Source of the DNA: Coccinella septempunctata
Taxonomy: Eukaryota; Arthropoda; Insecta; Coleoptera; Coccinellidae
NCBI RefSeq assembly: GCF_907165205.1
Contig: NC_058192.1
Coordinates: 372,001 to 436,000 of the forward strand
DNA length: 64,000 nt
Reading direction: 5' to 3'
Part shown: positions 1 to 13,600 of the stretch, in pieces
How the letters are laid out: each line of letters starts with the position of its first letter
How positions within the stretch are numbered: position 1 is the first letter of the stretch
Notes under the pieces: model-generated
Database searches by the model: none
What the model saw: only the letters and a program-made list of their open reading frames with translations
What the model was told of the DNA's origin: nothing
Position numbers and translations under genes: made by a program

Positions 1-206
1 GGCTCTATATACTCCAATTTTTCGATTTTCACAATTTCGGTGGACATCTTCTCTCTTTTAATTTATTGCGTAACTCTGTTTTACTTTTTCGACCTCAAAC
101 TTCACACTGACACTTCTAATGAGTTATTGTTCGTTGCTATGGTAACTCGATATTTTTTTTTATGCATGGAACTGGTCTAGGCTAACTAGATATCAATGTA
201 TCCTCG
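1..206 (-). mobile_element. mariner element, 5' end only (copy 1, cut by window edge)
   Basis: The segment matches the 5' terminal region of the other mariner copies in this window (45.4, 53.1 and 26.9 kb) in reverse orientation. It holds the terminal repeat ending at 206 beside a TA at 207-208, the roughly 160-bp untranslated leader, and an ATG at 47-45 opening a frame that begins MSTEIVKIEKLEY. The frame departs from the other copies after about 13 codons and then leaves the window, so the rest cannot be judged. Orientation means the transposase would be read leftward out of the window. Confidence 0.85.
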
Positions 207-2388
207 TATTCCTTGTTTAAACGTGATTCTTAGCTTCTCTTGTACCATTTTCCAGGTAAACAGTCGAGTTAGCGTTTTGACAATCTGGCAGAAGGCTACA
301 CTGGGGGAGTGTCTCAACTTTGAAACTGTTCAAAAGTTCTTCAACAATGTAAGATCAAAAATTTCTCTCGTGGATGAGAACTATCAATTTTTTCTGATTT
401 TCGACGTTACCTGGAAGTTCATGTGTAAGGATGGAGGTCCTTCTAGCTTATGAAAGCAACGACGTGGTGATGGATAATGAAGGTGATCTTCAAGGGTCAG
501 TATTGTAACCAACGCTCTTCCTGCTTACTTATTAGCACTTCTCTTGGTTGGTAGAGACGAATGGGGTTCAGTTTGCATGCATGGGTTCTTGGATAAGCCT
601 TTACTAACTTGGCTTATCCAAAAATAAATGTAACCTTCATTTGGAAAATGAGTGTGACGGTAGAGTGATGACAGATATTGTTATAGTGAGTAATATGCAG
701 CTACTGCAAGTCTTTTCGTAGTTGGAGGAACTATAAGCTGAGCCCTAGGAAGAATCTTGACACACAAAAAAATCTGGTCTGTGGATGATATGAGTTCAAA
801 TGGTGTTCTCGTCCACTATATACGAGCTTGTCGTGTATTCTTCCCATTTCAAATGGTCAGTTTCCGTTGAAAGGCGCATCAGTATGCGTGGAAATTCGAA
901 ATGAGTAATATCCCCGGATAGAAAGGAATTTTCAATGTAGGCTGTTAATAAATTCGAAGACGAAGGTCCGAAAAAGTCCGGTCATAATGAATTTATGGTA
1001 TAGGGGGAACGGGTCTCTCTCTCTCTCTATTTATCATAAATGAGAGATGTTGTCTCGGATTCCTCTTATTATTTATCGTTCTTGTAGCATTTCAATTTAT
1101 TTACCTATGAACGTTGTTGGTTGAAGGTGAATGTTGCAAGACCTGCCCGGAGGATTTCTCAGGCTGTCAAAATGTCCCGAGTTATTGTTTGGTCCAAAAT
1201 CGCCATCCCATCCCGTTTTTGCGAACGGACAAATGTGCCTGAAGAAAACGTGAATAACGTTGCGAAAACTTGAAATTGTTCTATTCAACGGGTCCTCAAC
1301 ACGAAAAGAGAAAAACAATATCAATCCTGTACCTTCTGGGTCATTTAATAATGTTGATGATTAAGGAAATTGAATTACGCGATTTCTACTGATATCTTAA
1401 AACCATTTTCATGATCAATTCTGAAGTCTCTTTGATTTTGAAGCCTACAAAATGGAGATACTTCAAGAGGCTTTAAAATTCATGGGAACTGGCAGTATAT
1501 AAATATATTAAATGATATAAAGAACAGTGCATCCAATATTAATTAATTTAGAACAACATTTTTCTCTCTTCTCTGATTTAAGGTTAGGAAAATATCCTAA
1601 TGAGATGGTCTATCTCTTCCCAGGCATCTTGTATCTAGTTTGATTATGAACTCAACTACCGGTTGATTTAATGGTGTGGCATAATCAGCATCAACAATCA
1701 TATTCCTGAAAACCCTTAGAGTATTAATTTGGAATGACCAAAAGACGCGACAGACCAAAATATTGAATGAACGTTTCTTTACGTTTCAAGCCACGACCAG
1801 TTCATTGAGGCAAGTTTCGTATATGATATTTCATATGACAAAGTTGCTCCAAGGAATGCCGACTGGCGTCTAGATGTTTTGTCCGCTGGCTATCTCGACT
1901 CCTCATCTTTTACTGGTTCCCTTTTGTTTCAACATATTATTATGATTCTTGAATCCTGGAGCCACTATAATGTTTCGTGTTTTGCTCTTTTTTTGGGAGT
2001 ATCGTATTCTGATCCACACCCCTAAATGCCTGCCAACGATCGAATTATCTGTACGTTATTAGTACAGAAACTACCCCAAATTTTTCATATTTTGAATATG
2101 AATGACGAATAAATATTGAATATTCTGAAGATTTTCTATATTCATGTTTCATATGGTATATAGGAAAAGGTAATAATTAGTTCTTGATTCTTCCTTCCCC
2201 TCTTTGTCTAATCTACAGGGTGATTTCTGACGAATAACCCATCAGATAGAGGGTAATAGAGGACCATAAGAAAACTGTGCACTCAAACATCATCAGTGTT
2301 TCTGGAAAATCATAGAATATTCAAATTTTTTTCAAAATTCTGGCTATTTTCATCTGTAGAAATTCAATTTTATCCATTCGAAAGGGAG

Positions 2389-2914
2389 TCAATCAATGAT
2401 CGAATGCAGCACAGTCATGTATGCACTTTTTAAAGGCGAACCTAAAAGTTGAATGCCGCGCACCAGGCTGTATACATATTTATTACGAATCGATTCCAGT
2501 ACCGTCGATATAAATGTTAACAATCTACCGAAAGCGCTTCTTGGGAAGGTGGAACAGACCAATAACCACTTATGTTTATTATAAATGTTCTTGCTCTCTG
2601 GCGCAAATGGCCTCTCACTACCAAACCACCGACCAGTAAACATTTTAGCCGGCATCATGAACAATTTGACCATTAAAGAACGATCCCCAATTACCGAAGA
2701 AAAACGTGACAAATACTGTTTTGATTGGATCCGATGGCCCGGATCATTGGCGGACGTCGCTAAGAAAAAAATTTGCCTGATCCAACGAACATCGATGGCA
2801 TTTAAGACGAATGAATTCATGGGCAAAGAACCTACTTATCGCCTGCAAAAAGCTCCTGCTTTCCGCAAAGTACTTGATTGGCAGTTACACTCAGAACAAA
2901 GTCAACAGTTATAG
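2389..2914. other. Unidentified coding-like patch with overlapping open frames on both strands
   Basis: A minus-strand frame of 145 codons (2,826 to 2,389) and a plus-strand frame of 109 codons (2,585 to 2,914) overlap here. The patch is visibly richer in G and C than its flanks, with plus-strand text such as ccgatggcccggatcattgg around 2,730. I recognise neither product. Neither frame has a clear promoter, splice border or nearby polyadenylation signal. It could be a remnant of a transposon or other foreign DNA, or a chance open frame. The plus frame reads slightly more protein-like but I cannot choose between them. Confidence 0.25.
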
Positions 2915-5900
2915 AAATTATTATGTCATATTATGTAGGATCACATACTCAGAATACGTGCTCGATTTCGAAATGTTATATTGAATGAAGAGCATTCCTT
3001 TTACTCATATATAAATTCTGTATGGCAATGCTTTTCATAGGTATATTTTTTCAACTTGACCCCGTCTCCGTGATGATGCCTACGCCCCTGGGTGGCTGGC
3101 GCCATCTCCTCTCATTTTATTTCATTTTTCCAGTCCCGTATGACCAGAGATCAAATTTATCGGTCTACGTCATCGTAAAATAAAATCAAATTAATACGAA
3201 GCTTATCTGCCGATATGGAAAGGATATAAAAATCCGAAGAATGCTGTTTAGTGAGCATTTTGAATTTTGTGGGCAGTATATTGTGCTTCTATTGGGGTTT
3301 TATGTTTTAATATTTCAATAAAAATATCTATTTTGATAGGTCGGTGTCGACTTCATTAAGAAATGTTTATTATTTAACAAGGGTTGAATATGTGGCCTGT
3401 CTCGGGACAGTTTGATCATTTCTGGGTGGGGCACAGGTTTGTTTCTATTGGTCCATTTCGAGATGGGCTACTATACTAATTATCGTAAAGACTCTAAGAG
3501 TTAGACAGACCAACATAGACAATTCTTATGATAATATGATCTCAACACTTGAGACTTTAATATATTTATCGATTACTCTTTTCATATTTAATTGATATGA
3601 TCGATAATTGATGAAAATCAATACCTATATACGTGTTTCCCTATAACAATAACATCTTCATAGTTTAATTAATGTTTTTCACAGTCAGACCGTATATACC
3701 CTGTGAAGTTTTCACAGAAATATGTTTGCTAGACGTTTTTTTTTGGAATTGTCAATTTTCATGAGGAGCCATTATCGACGTCACTATTCGTGAACTTCCC
3801 CCAAAGTCTCCCCCAAGCTCTACGCTCCTGGAATCGATAAAAAAGCAATACCAACAGCAAGCGTATTGTAAGGCTGTACCCCCAACAGAGCTGAGATGTT
3901 ACAGACGTGGTGTGGGGAAATGATTCATTGTAACCAACTAAATAATATTGTATCAGTAGAGAAAGAAAAATGGACGGACCCTCAAAATCCATATTTTTCT
4001 GGAACCATAGGAACGTAACTGAATGGGGTTTACGTATTTCTTCATTTGGAAGAGAAAATTGAACAGACTCTACTCATTTTGGTTGAAATAAATTGTAGTG
4101 CTGAAATTTTCTAAAAAAAATCTCCTTCATTCTGCCAGAGAATCAGAATCACAGTGTAAGATCAGACTATATGTTGGAGGAAATTCATTTTCGAAATAGA
4201 TTAACCATCCGGGAATAGTTAAATCCATTATTAAACCATTTAAGGACAAGCTGACGTCTATGATTCTTCTTCAGTTTTCAACAACCGCAAATCGAACAAG
4301 TTCTTTATCACTATCGGCATCGAGAGGGCAAAGAACTTGGCATAACTCTTAGTTTACCATCTCTGGAGAATCCGCGAATAAGTCAATACTTATCGCTGAT
4401 CTTCATTCTGGACAGACTACCTTTCTTCGAAGGCTGAATGTTAATACATGTGCTGTCTTCAAAACATAATTCAAGATCATAATGTATAGTTAGAGTCCCA
4501 TCTTTTTTTTTTCAATCTGAACAATGTTGCAAATCGATGCTGTTAGTCGATTAACCAGAGAAAAAAATTCAATATTATTTCCTGAATGACGGATGGGTAT
4601 AGCGAAGCTGATAATTGTGAAAGCAGCGCAAGGATGTTTTAAGACTTTATTGTATGGTAATAATAATCACCAACTGCATCGCTTACTGCTCACAAAGGTG
4701 TTGGGTGTGAAGAAATTACCAGAAAGAACAGGTGTATCCGTTTCAAGTTGTCACAAGTTTAATTAATCGGTGTTTTCAGATCTCCAAGTGTAGGCGGTAG
4801 CGAATAACATCGCAGTAGGTTTTGTGGGGTGTTTCTTCCTATGGGACCACCAAACAATGTGGAAAATTCAATATTGGCCAAGCAACTGGCCGATATATAT
4901 CGTAATTTTGTGTGAAAAGGCACTTTTTCAGATAAAGTCATTAGTATATGAACGTGCAACGTGCAAAAGCTTCACTTTCGTGAGAGCTGAGTTTTATCGA
5001 GGTTGTGAATACTAAATCTATCTTCCACCCGTGTCTAATGAATGCGCATCTCCTCCCCAACATCCAGCCTCTCTTATTTCCATATCCCATATTAATGTTT
5101 TTGTGGTGATCCATATTATCACCTGACAACCAAACGGTAATTAATACGGCATGGCCAGGCTGACATTCCTCGGATTCTGAACACGTTAAAATATGCCCAG
5201 AATGGTACCGGGACAGGTAGACTTGTCCCTTTATAAATATTCAAATTTAACCAGCCATAAATTTTAACAAAAAGTTATGCGCCTATTAAAAAGGACAACA
5301 TATTAATCCTACAAATATATTTTTGATATTTTGTAGTATGTTGTTTTAATTTTATGTGCGCATTTGGAGTTTCTCATGGTTTATAAGTGTTCACTGAATA
5401 TTTACCTGATCTGATACGGGTCCAATTGTCCAGCTTCTCTCAATGAGATGGATGAATACATCGCAGGATACTTTAGGGAACAATTTTTAAACGGGAATGA
5501 TCCCAATCCATTAATTGTACCATGGAAACAATTCCTACATGGATATGGCTGATTTTTTGGACTTTATTCAATGAAATAAACACCCTTTTGAGCTAATCAA
5601 CACTATCAATGTAGAGTACCCAAATAAAAAGAATTTGAATTGATGGGGCCAATATTTCGCAAAAATAAATGGTTCAATTGAAGAACTGAATCATATAATT
5701 TCCAACAACTATGAGTTTTCACCACTACTTCAGGTGTCTGAAGGTAATAGTGATGTTATATTCACCCTCATCGAGTTGCAAAATGTCAAACAACACTTCT
5801 TGGCTCACTGACCCATTGATGAAAATCTTTCTTGATTTCAAGGGAAATAAAATGCAGTTTTTAGATTCATTGTTTATTCAGAATAATTTCAAATTAAAAT

Positions 5901-6930
5901 ATTTATTATCGATTTGGGTTTACAAGATTTACAGAGATCCCTGATAGATATATATGTAGATATTTACATTAGAGTCATGTCCTTTGTACACTTCACAAAA
6001 TATACCAATAACATCCAAAACAATCGAAATCGTCTCAGCTCTTCAATTGGAGATGAAACATTTCGAATCTTATGTTGATAGGAATTCAAATCGACGTTTT
6101 TTTTAAATTACATATGTACATCTATTTACAATAATTAACCATATAGACGAGCGGGGGAATTCAATGATCGGAATGAGAGCATTGCACTGATCATCAGCCG
6201 AAATTTTGGAATTGGTTCACGTGAGTACCTATAAACAATTTCAAACTTTTCCAAAATTATCACAGCTTTTGCTTGAAGTACATACAATTAAGGAGGATTC
6301 ACGAATAACAGTCGATGGGTTTTTGGTCGGGATAACAAGGAAAATCTAATTGAATTTCGACTCCCATTCTATGTGGGAAAGATTTGATCAACCATCACAA
6401 TAAATGAGTAAATATGATGCAGAATGAGTATGAAGAAAATTAATCGGATTGTTTAATTATAAGGGTAAAAAGTCACTCTCTGATTTAAGTATCAGAAAAA
6501 TTGGGATAATTTCAGATGGGTAGTTTTTATTGCAACTCTGTTCTGGTATTTTTTTATTTCGAAATATACAGTGCCAGAGCCTTTAATTCGATTTACTCAA
6601 TTTATTCCAAATTAGAGACTGGCACTAGGTACATTCTTGCAAGGGATTAAGTAGTTATAGATTTCAATCGAGTATCTGTATCAATTATATCTGAACCTCA
6701 ACTCACAGGTTCTATTCAATCAAACTTTAGGTTTGATTGAATAGGTTAGGTATATGTCACTGCCATTTTTGACTACACCCTTGTATAGTCAAATCTCTTT
6801 GGTGGATACTTCAATGAACTTTTTCCCAAGTTGCAATAATACTTTTTTTACAAAACTCATTTTCATAAAGGAATTGAATTAATGTCAAATTAAAGATCTG
6901 AATCATATGAATAGCAATTAAGTTCTTAAA

Positions 6931-6936
6931 TTTATT
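6931..6936 (-). terminator. Candidate polyadenylation signal of opa
   Basis: On the minus strand this reads AATAAA about 300 bases past the opa stop codon at 7,239. It is the nearest canonical hexamer I found downstream. In AT-rich DNA such hexamers occur by chance, so this is only a candidate. Confidence 0.3.
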
Positions 6937-7238
6937 CTTGGATGAGCTTGGGCTAAAGAGATTCACTAATACTGAGAGGAAAATAGCAAGATATCAGTCA
7001 CCCATATTCTGTATTTCATATTCATCAAAACCAGTGATTCTCGTTCAAAAACCAATGCATCAAGTTGATTCCTATAGGTGTATCTATCTATTCATGAACT
7101 CATTTATGTACGGTTGAGGTAACTTTTTACGAATTCTCGTCCCTCCTTATCACAAAATATAAATATGCTCTATACGCGTATGGTTCAGAATATACAGTCG
7201 TATTTACAGTCTTCTTGGAAGAAGGTTATCAACTATTG

Positions 7239-7639
7239 TCAGTAAGGCGGCGGTATGTTCCCGAAAGGACCCAGACCTGTTAGGGGATCGGGAGTCGAGG
7301 TGCCCTGTTGGTAGTTGGCGTACCACTCTCCAAGACCAGCGTTGTTGTTCAGTGGAGGATGCGCCACTTGCGGACTTGCAGCTATGGATATGCTCCCCAC
7401 GGAGGACGTGTTGGATTCTTCCCCGTCGCTGTCGTAGCTCCTTGGAGATCTCCCGGACATACCGTGTACTTTCATGTGTTTCCTGAGGGAGGAGGGGTGG
7501 GTGTAGGATTTATCACAGCCTGCTACTCGACAATTGTAGGGTTTGTCGGAGGTATGCACGTGGGAATGCTTCTTCCTGTCGGAGGAGTTTGCGAATCTTC
7601 GATCGCAGCCGGAGAATTCGCATTTGAAGGGTTTTTCTC
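7239..7639 (-). CDS. opa: opa coding exon 2 (fingers 4-5 and C terminus)
   Basis: The exon opens after a pyrimidine-rich tract and CCAG at 7,642-7,640. It encodes finger 4 (C271, C276, H289, H293), finger 5 (C301, C306, H319, H323), and a 74-residue tail with Ser/Asp/Glu and Pro-rich parts ending NIPPPY and a TAA. The finger sequences CDRRFANSSDRKKH and YTHPSSLRKHMKVH are characteristic of Zic/Opa and distinguish it from the related Gli family. The stop lies about 300 bases before the nearest AATAAA on this strand. Confidence 0.95.
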
Positions 7640-10600
7640 CTGGAAAGAAAAAAGAGTTGATTGAATGATGATAAACGGTCACAAAAATGAATCAAGAATT
7701 ACTGGGGACGCGTTTGTTGTATCTTCTGTGAATAGCAAATCTTGTCGATGTGTACCAAAGGTTTTAATGTCATTTTAACCATTCCATGTCGAATTTGAAA
7801 GAAAAATCGTAGTCAGTAGTTTTTTCTGATTCATAACCGATACAATGTTGAAGTAGCCTCAAATTCTGGAATTTCAGAAAGTTTTGAGTCCATAGTACCT
7901 ATATTTTGCTAGTTAAAGTGTCTACCATGATCAATAATGGATTTCAATCAAGCCTCGGCCACATAGATTCAACAATCCGGAATGTATCCATGTAATTCTG
8001 CCAATCCCAACAGAGTGACTCTCGATTATTGGCCTGTTCCTTTTTTTTATCGCATTTTGACGACTCCACCCCCTTAGATCCTAATCAGTAATCGGATCAT
8101 CTATACGGTGTGCGACACCCCGAAGCCAAATTATGCGTTCCCAGCCTATTTGTTACATAATTTAAAACACCACGAGTCGCTAGTGGTCAGTCGCTTGACT
8201 GACACAAAGGCCCCCAGGTAGAAAAACATAAATTCGGGAACATTTGAAAGTCTACCACGATGTTCACATGTCATACCTATGCCCACTTCACAGAAAAGAA
8301 GAGAAAAAAATAGTAAATTTCGGTTTTATTATAGTTTGTTGTCGGATTTTGCCGCAGCGAGGGTCTATTCTTTCCTTTCTCTCCCATTCTTTTAACCTCA
8401 TGCCATTATTCACCGATTTTTGGAACAGAGAGATCGTTGGCGCGGATGAAATTTGATAAATGATGGTGGTTCTCGAAATCCATAACCTCCCTAGTTAAAG
8501 ACGGTCCTACGCGTCGTAAATTAGACCTGGTGGCATCCGAATGAGTCCTTTGATTTTATATTTTGTTTATAGGACGGATCCCCGGCTTCTATAAAATCAG
8601 GAGCGGTTATCAGATCCTTGGTCAACCTTGGAGTTAATTGGTTAGGATTCATCAGAACTAGAATTGCCCTGTTTTATGATAAACTATATGAATTCGTCAA
8701 GACCGAACGGTGAGATCGATGAAATTTTGAGATTTAATAGTAGAAGAGTTGCTCTTTCGGAATATGTATATTTGAAAAATTCCGAAAAAGATATGGTTAC
8801 TTAAAACTTCGTCAAGAGTATCATAGTAGAGATCTGCATTGTCGGTAAAGCAAAAACGATTTGAAATGAAGTATCTCAAGAAATAATTGCTCTCATGTTC
8901 TATTATATCAACACGTTCATACAACCTATACGAGTACCGGAAATTTTGAAAAGGTCCATATCGAACCTGACTATCGAAGCTATGATCAAATTCGCTAGGA
9001 TTTCTATTAAACCTTCGAATTGATCGATCATAGCGTTTAGAAACTCATCGAAAGAAGGCATTTTATCCGTTTTATTGTGTGATGAACATCGCAAAGCCCA
9101 TTTGTCATCATTAAAAATCAGATTTCGGCTATTGTATAGGAGAACCTACCATTGTAGCACGTGTATCAGGTTTTTAGCTTGAAATCGATAGCAAAAATCT
9201 CCGGTACATTCACATCAATCATCGGAGAAAATAGATACGCAGATATATCAGTTCGTAATGAATAAATCTTGAAACAAATTCCTCGAAAGTCTTCTTTCTC
9301 TTGATCTCTGAGCATCTTCGTCAATTTTCTTTGTTGGACTGCGATTCGGAGAATTTACGATATCTGATCTTTTGCTACTATACCACTGCAGAAATCCTAG
9401 CCATATATCTTCATTATATTAATCCGTCATAAATCAGTTGGAAGGTGTTGAATAGATCCTTTCAAAAGGGATTAGACTTCGAGTTTGAAACTTTTGTATA
9501 ACGGAACGAAAGTAGTTTGAAGGATTGTTTACCTTTTTTTTTGTATCATACCTATTTCTTCTTGATTCTCTAACGAATCCATCAATTTTTCCGAACCTCT
9601 TACTCACGGTGTTGATTCGCCGAGGAAGGCATCCTGAACATTCCGAAAATGTCCATCGGGAAATGAAATTGTCAGTTGTGAAGTGCCAATCATTGCCGAA
9701 AACAATTTAGTGGTCCGCCCAACGAATTATAACCTCGAATAGAAATTAAACTGACCCACCTCATCCGTGACGTTAGACATAAAAAATTAGGCTCGGACGT
9801 AAGTTGTTGTTCAACGGAGTTAATTTGAAAAATTTCAAGTCATACTCGGGACCATCAATATCGATCAACGTTGGCGAGACAGTCGATTCGGATAGGATAA
9901 CAGTTTGGTGCCCTACGAATATTTTTGAGCGCACTTTTTTCTTCTTCAGCTCCGAGAATGACGAGATTCTCCTGAATTTTTTTATAGAGAAACCGTTGCA
10001 GCATTGTTGAATAGCTCTGAGGTCTTTTTGCGTAAGGTGCTCTCGAATTTTCCAAGTTAGAGACACGCAGTGTATAAATCCAGTAATAAAAGCTCAATTT
10101 TTCCCTTCTAGAAAGAGAAGGATCACCGTTCGTTGCATCGTCCGTCTCCCAGGACCATTATCGAGGTTCGAATCGCGCGTCTGACACATCCGCGAACAAA
10201 AAAAATCGAAACGAGTTTCCTCCGGAGAATACGAGGCGAGTGTAACAGAAATAATTTGTTGTCAAATTTGGTTTATTGGTTTATGTGAAATATGATTCGG
10301 TCGGACGTACAGTCTCGGGACTGGAGAATATCAAAATTTCACATGGGATAGTCTCTCGTGGACGAGCCGTAGTCGGAATACCGGCCGCGGCGTGGGTGAG
10401 GGAGACGCTTGACCCTTGACCTGCTGGTGCCTCTGCCCGAAAAGCTCCAAGCATTCTTTCGTGTAAACGGTTTCGTGCGTCCTCGCTGACGTCGGAAGAA
10501 AGTCCAAGACGATACTTGAGGAGAAAAATACTTTTGAAAAAATCGCGTTCGAAATCGTAGCCGGGGTTGTCTCCCATCCAGGTGCCGAACCGGCCCAACG

Positions 10601-13600
10601 CTTCTTGGATTTTCGATTGAAACTATCGATGAAAGCCAGAGCTATAAATTGGCTTCTAAATGAGGTTTTAAAGATTCTTGCATAAATTGATCGTAATCTG
10701 GGGAATACTTCTTAATTTTTGATGAATCTATAAAATTGTAGCTGTATTTTAATGTTTCTCTACTAGTTTTCAAGAGAAAAGCTCAATTCTGTACGAAGTG
10801 AGAACCAGAGAACAAATAAATGTCAGGAAATTAGATTTTACTATATCAACAGATTAACAAGTCATCAAGAATGTCACTAATAAACGATAAATTGGTTCTG
10901 AAATAACGTTTTGAAAGTTCTTGCAGGTTGAACGTCATCTGGCGATACTGCAGAAGACAAATTTTTCAATTCTACTTGAGTTACAATCAGGTTATGGGTC
11001 GGTTTTTTTCAAATAACGAAATTTTTTTTTTAATAAATGGCTATAACTCCGAATCTATTTGTTTCCGACCTTTTCTACCAAAGAAAAACAAAGTTTTTCG
11101 AGGACAAATTAGGATTACATTCTTCTATATGTTTCCGGTCAGGAAGCATCACAAACCATTAATTTCTCAACGTTTGGGGAGATTTCTTGAACATGTAATT
11201 TTTTCTTCTCGTAATCCATTCAATTTCAGTGAGGAAAAGACGTTTAGGTTGTGAATATGCATATAAGTAAACAGATGTGGCACAGATACAACTCCAGCTC
11301 CGACAATTGTTTATAGAAATAACATTAGTTGGGTGTAGAATTTCACGAGTGTTCCACTGGTTAACTGACACCTGTCAAATGTTCACTTAAAATGTGACTT
11401 GGACCGTAACTCCCAAAGTCGAAGGAACAACTCGGATAAGAATTTCAAGGCACGATGTAAATAATTATAGTTATGCGAGAATGTATTTCTAAATTGTTAT
11501 AAATATTATTGCGTGAAACAATAATAATTCGTAATGGTTCGAAACGATAAACGAAAATATCACGTGGAAGTTTATTCAATAATGATAAGCGATTCTTCGG
11601 AGCAGATCCAATCAATTTTATATCCGCAGATGAGAGATTTCGATAAGGTATATACAGAATTTAAATCTACTACCACGGCTCCAAGACTAGACATCGATTT
11701 GTCAGCTCGAACAGGGAAGATGACGCAGAAGAAGAAGGAAGATGTATTGTTCTGTCAGCTGTCAAATACATAATGTGAAAAGCTTAAATCAGTTTCCGGC
11801 CTCCCAACATCTCCGCTTTGTTTGGGATGCTTGCAGCTATTATTTGTAAACAATCTCCCTCTTCCACAATGAACGCACAGCAATTATGTAACGTCGCAGT
11901 CGCTCCATAAAGTTTTTTCGATAACTTCCACCACCTTTCACGGGATAAACGAATTTTGTCTGATATCAGGATAGTTTCCCTGAAACTTTGGAATGCAGGC
12001 CACAAGAAACGTCTCTATCATTGTTCAGTTACCTACTCGAAAATCCATTATCGTGAATGCGCATTTCGGACGTGAAAAAAGGAGCTTCAAGGGAAAACTA
12101 ATATTTCACGAGGCAGGCCTTGACTTCACGTCCCAACTCGGTGGCCAAATTTATCATCCCTTGTTCCTATGACAACTTTTATATTTTATTTTAGTTTGGG
12201 ACCATTGTCATTTTACGAACCGTGCTTTGGCACCTTTATGCTAACGTCAAGTTATATTGGCACCGTAAATACGAATAGATGGTTCTTGAACGTTCGTTTC
12301 AATAGTGGGGTGGATCATCCAGTATGGTATTCCCGAACAGTCACAATTATATCCGGTTAAGATCGTATTAGGAAAGAGATTTAGGAGGGTGATCATCAGT
12401 GTCGATGTTATGGAATTTTGAAGCTTAATGTGTCTAAACGTATATACCAAAAATGATTTCCAGGTTGATCATACATCAAGTATATAATTGAATATGGTTG
12501 CGAAAATATTTGAGGGGTTCAGCCTTTTCTAAAAGCCTGCTGAAGCCCCCTAAAGATGGCACTTCAAAAGCAGGGTATGGATCAGAAGAAATATTGTCAT
12601 ATTCTTGCAGAATCTAAGGCACTTATACTTGACAGATTGTAAAAATTCGGAAAATAAGCACAAACCGATTAAAAAGATCGCTGAAGCACAGAATATTAAC
12701 CTTCTTCATTCATTATGCTAGTTATATGAAATTCAACAGAATGTAAGTTTTTCCAGATTATCATGGATTTCCTTTTGGCTGTTCATGCGCCTACTTTATA
12801 ATCAGTGATTATTTTTTGCCATAAACAGAAAGTATTTGCGAAATTCAAGAAATACCGACACTAATATGATATTGATGTTAATTTCATAAATGTCTCAGCA
12901 TTCTTGTATTGGAGATTTGGCGTTTGCACTCTGTTATATGCAGTTCCCTCATCTAAGCTTTTCTCGAGAGTTAATGTTCGTCATAAATATGCATGTTCAT
13001 TGCTCAGTTTTCCCAGACTGTTGTAGTTACAGCATAGATTAAAACACCACCGGTACTCGACGACAAACAAATTGATTTACTGCAATTATGAATTTCATTT
13101 CCCATTATTCAAGCAGTATCGCCATCAGTAACTGTCCGAGCAGTTGGAGTCTGAGATCGGCCGGATTTTCTCTAGAAATCTCACTCTATCTATACGTCCC
13201 GGAGGATGTTTACCTTTAGAATTTGACGTAATAAATTAGGTTCCGAATTTTATTGGTCCACCTTTGGATTTTTTCTCCGTTCGTCTTGCCTCGCGATCCA
13301 TTAAAATGATTTATTGGGGTTCTCTCAAGGTTAATGACTTCACAGTCGATAGGTTTGTTAGTTTTTATTAGTTTTCGATGAGGCGAGGTTGTTCAAGACA
13401 GCTTTTGTTTGGCGAATGTCCTCACACGGGACATTTGCAGCGTCCATATCACCTATAGGACCTCAGAGCGTTCAGAAAAATTGGTTGTTAAGCAGGCAAT
13501 GGAATTTCACTAAGCTAAGCCTACGTCTAGACACATATTACTATGATTCTCATATCTCTGAAGGATTAAGCCTTATTGCAGACCCTTCTCGGTTTTTGGG

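Larger units (their letters stand above)
209..7238. other. Intergenic DNA downstream of opa
   Basis: About 7 kb of AT-rich sequence with no gene I can recognise apart from the coding-like patch at 2,389-2,914. It contains a short CT microsatellite near 1,015-1,030. No splice-framed coding series, tRNA or rRNA is visible. The right end probably includes the opa 3' untranslated region. Confidence 0.5.

Noticed and set aside
7308..7664. A 118-codon plus-strand open frame
   Set aside because: It is antisense to opa exon 2, which encodes unmistakable Zic fingers on the other strand.
10165..10180. A tRNA-like B box (ggttcgaatcg)
   Set aside because: No matching A box, acceptor stem or anticodon arm could be found at tRNA spacing.
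10281..10598. A 105-codon minus-strand open frame
   Set aside because: It runs through the 5S-like sequence and its GC-rich tail, so the open frame is probably a by-product of composition.
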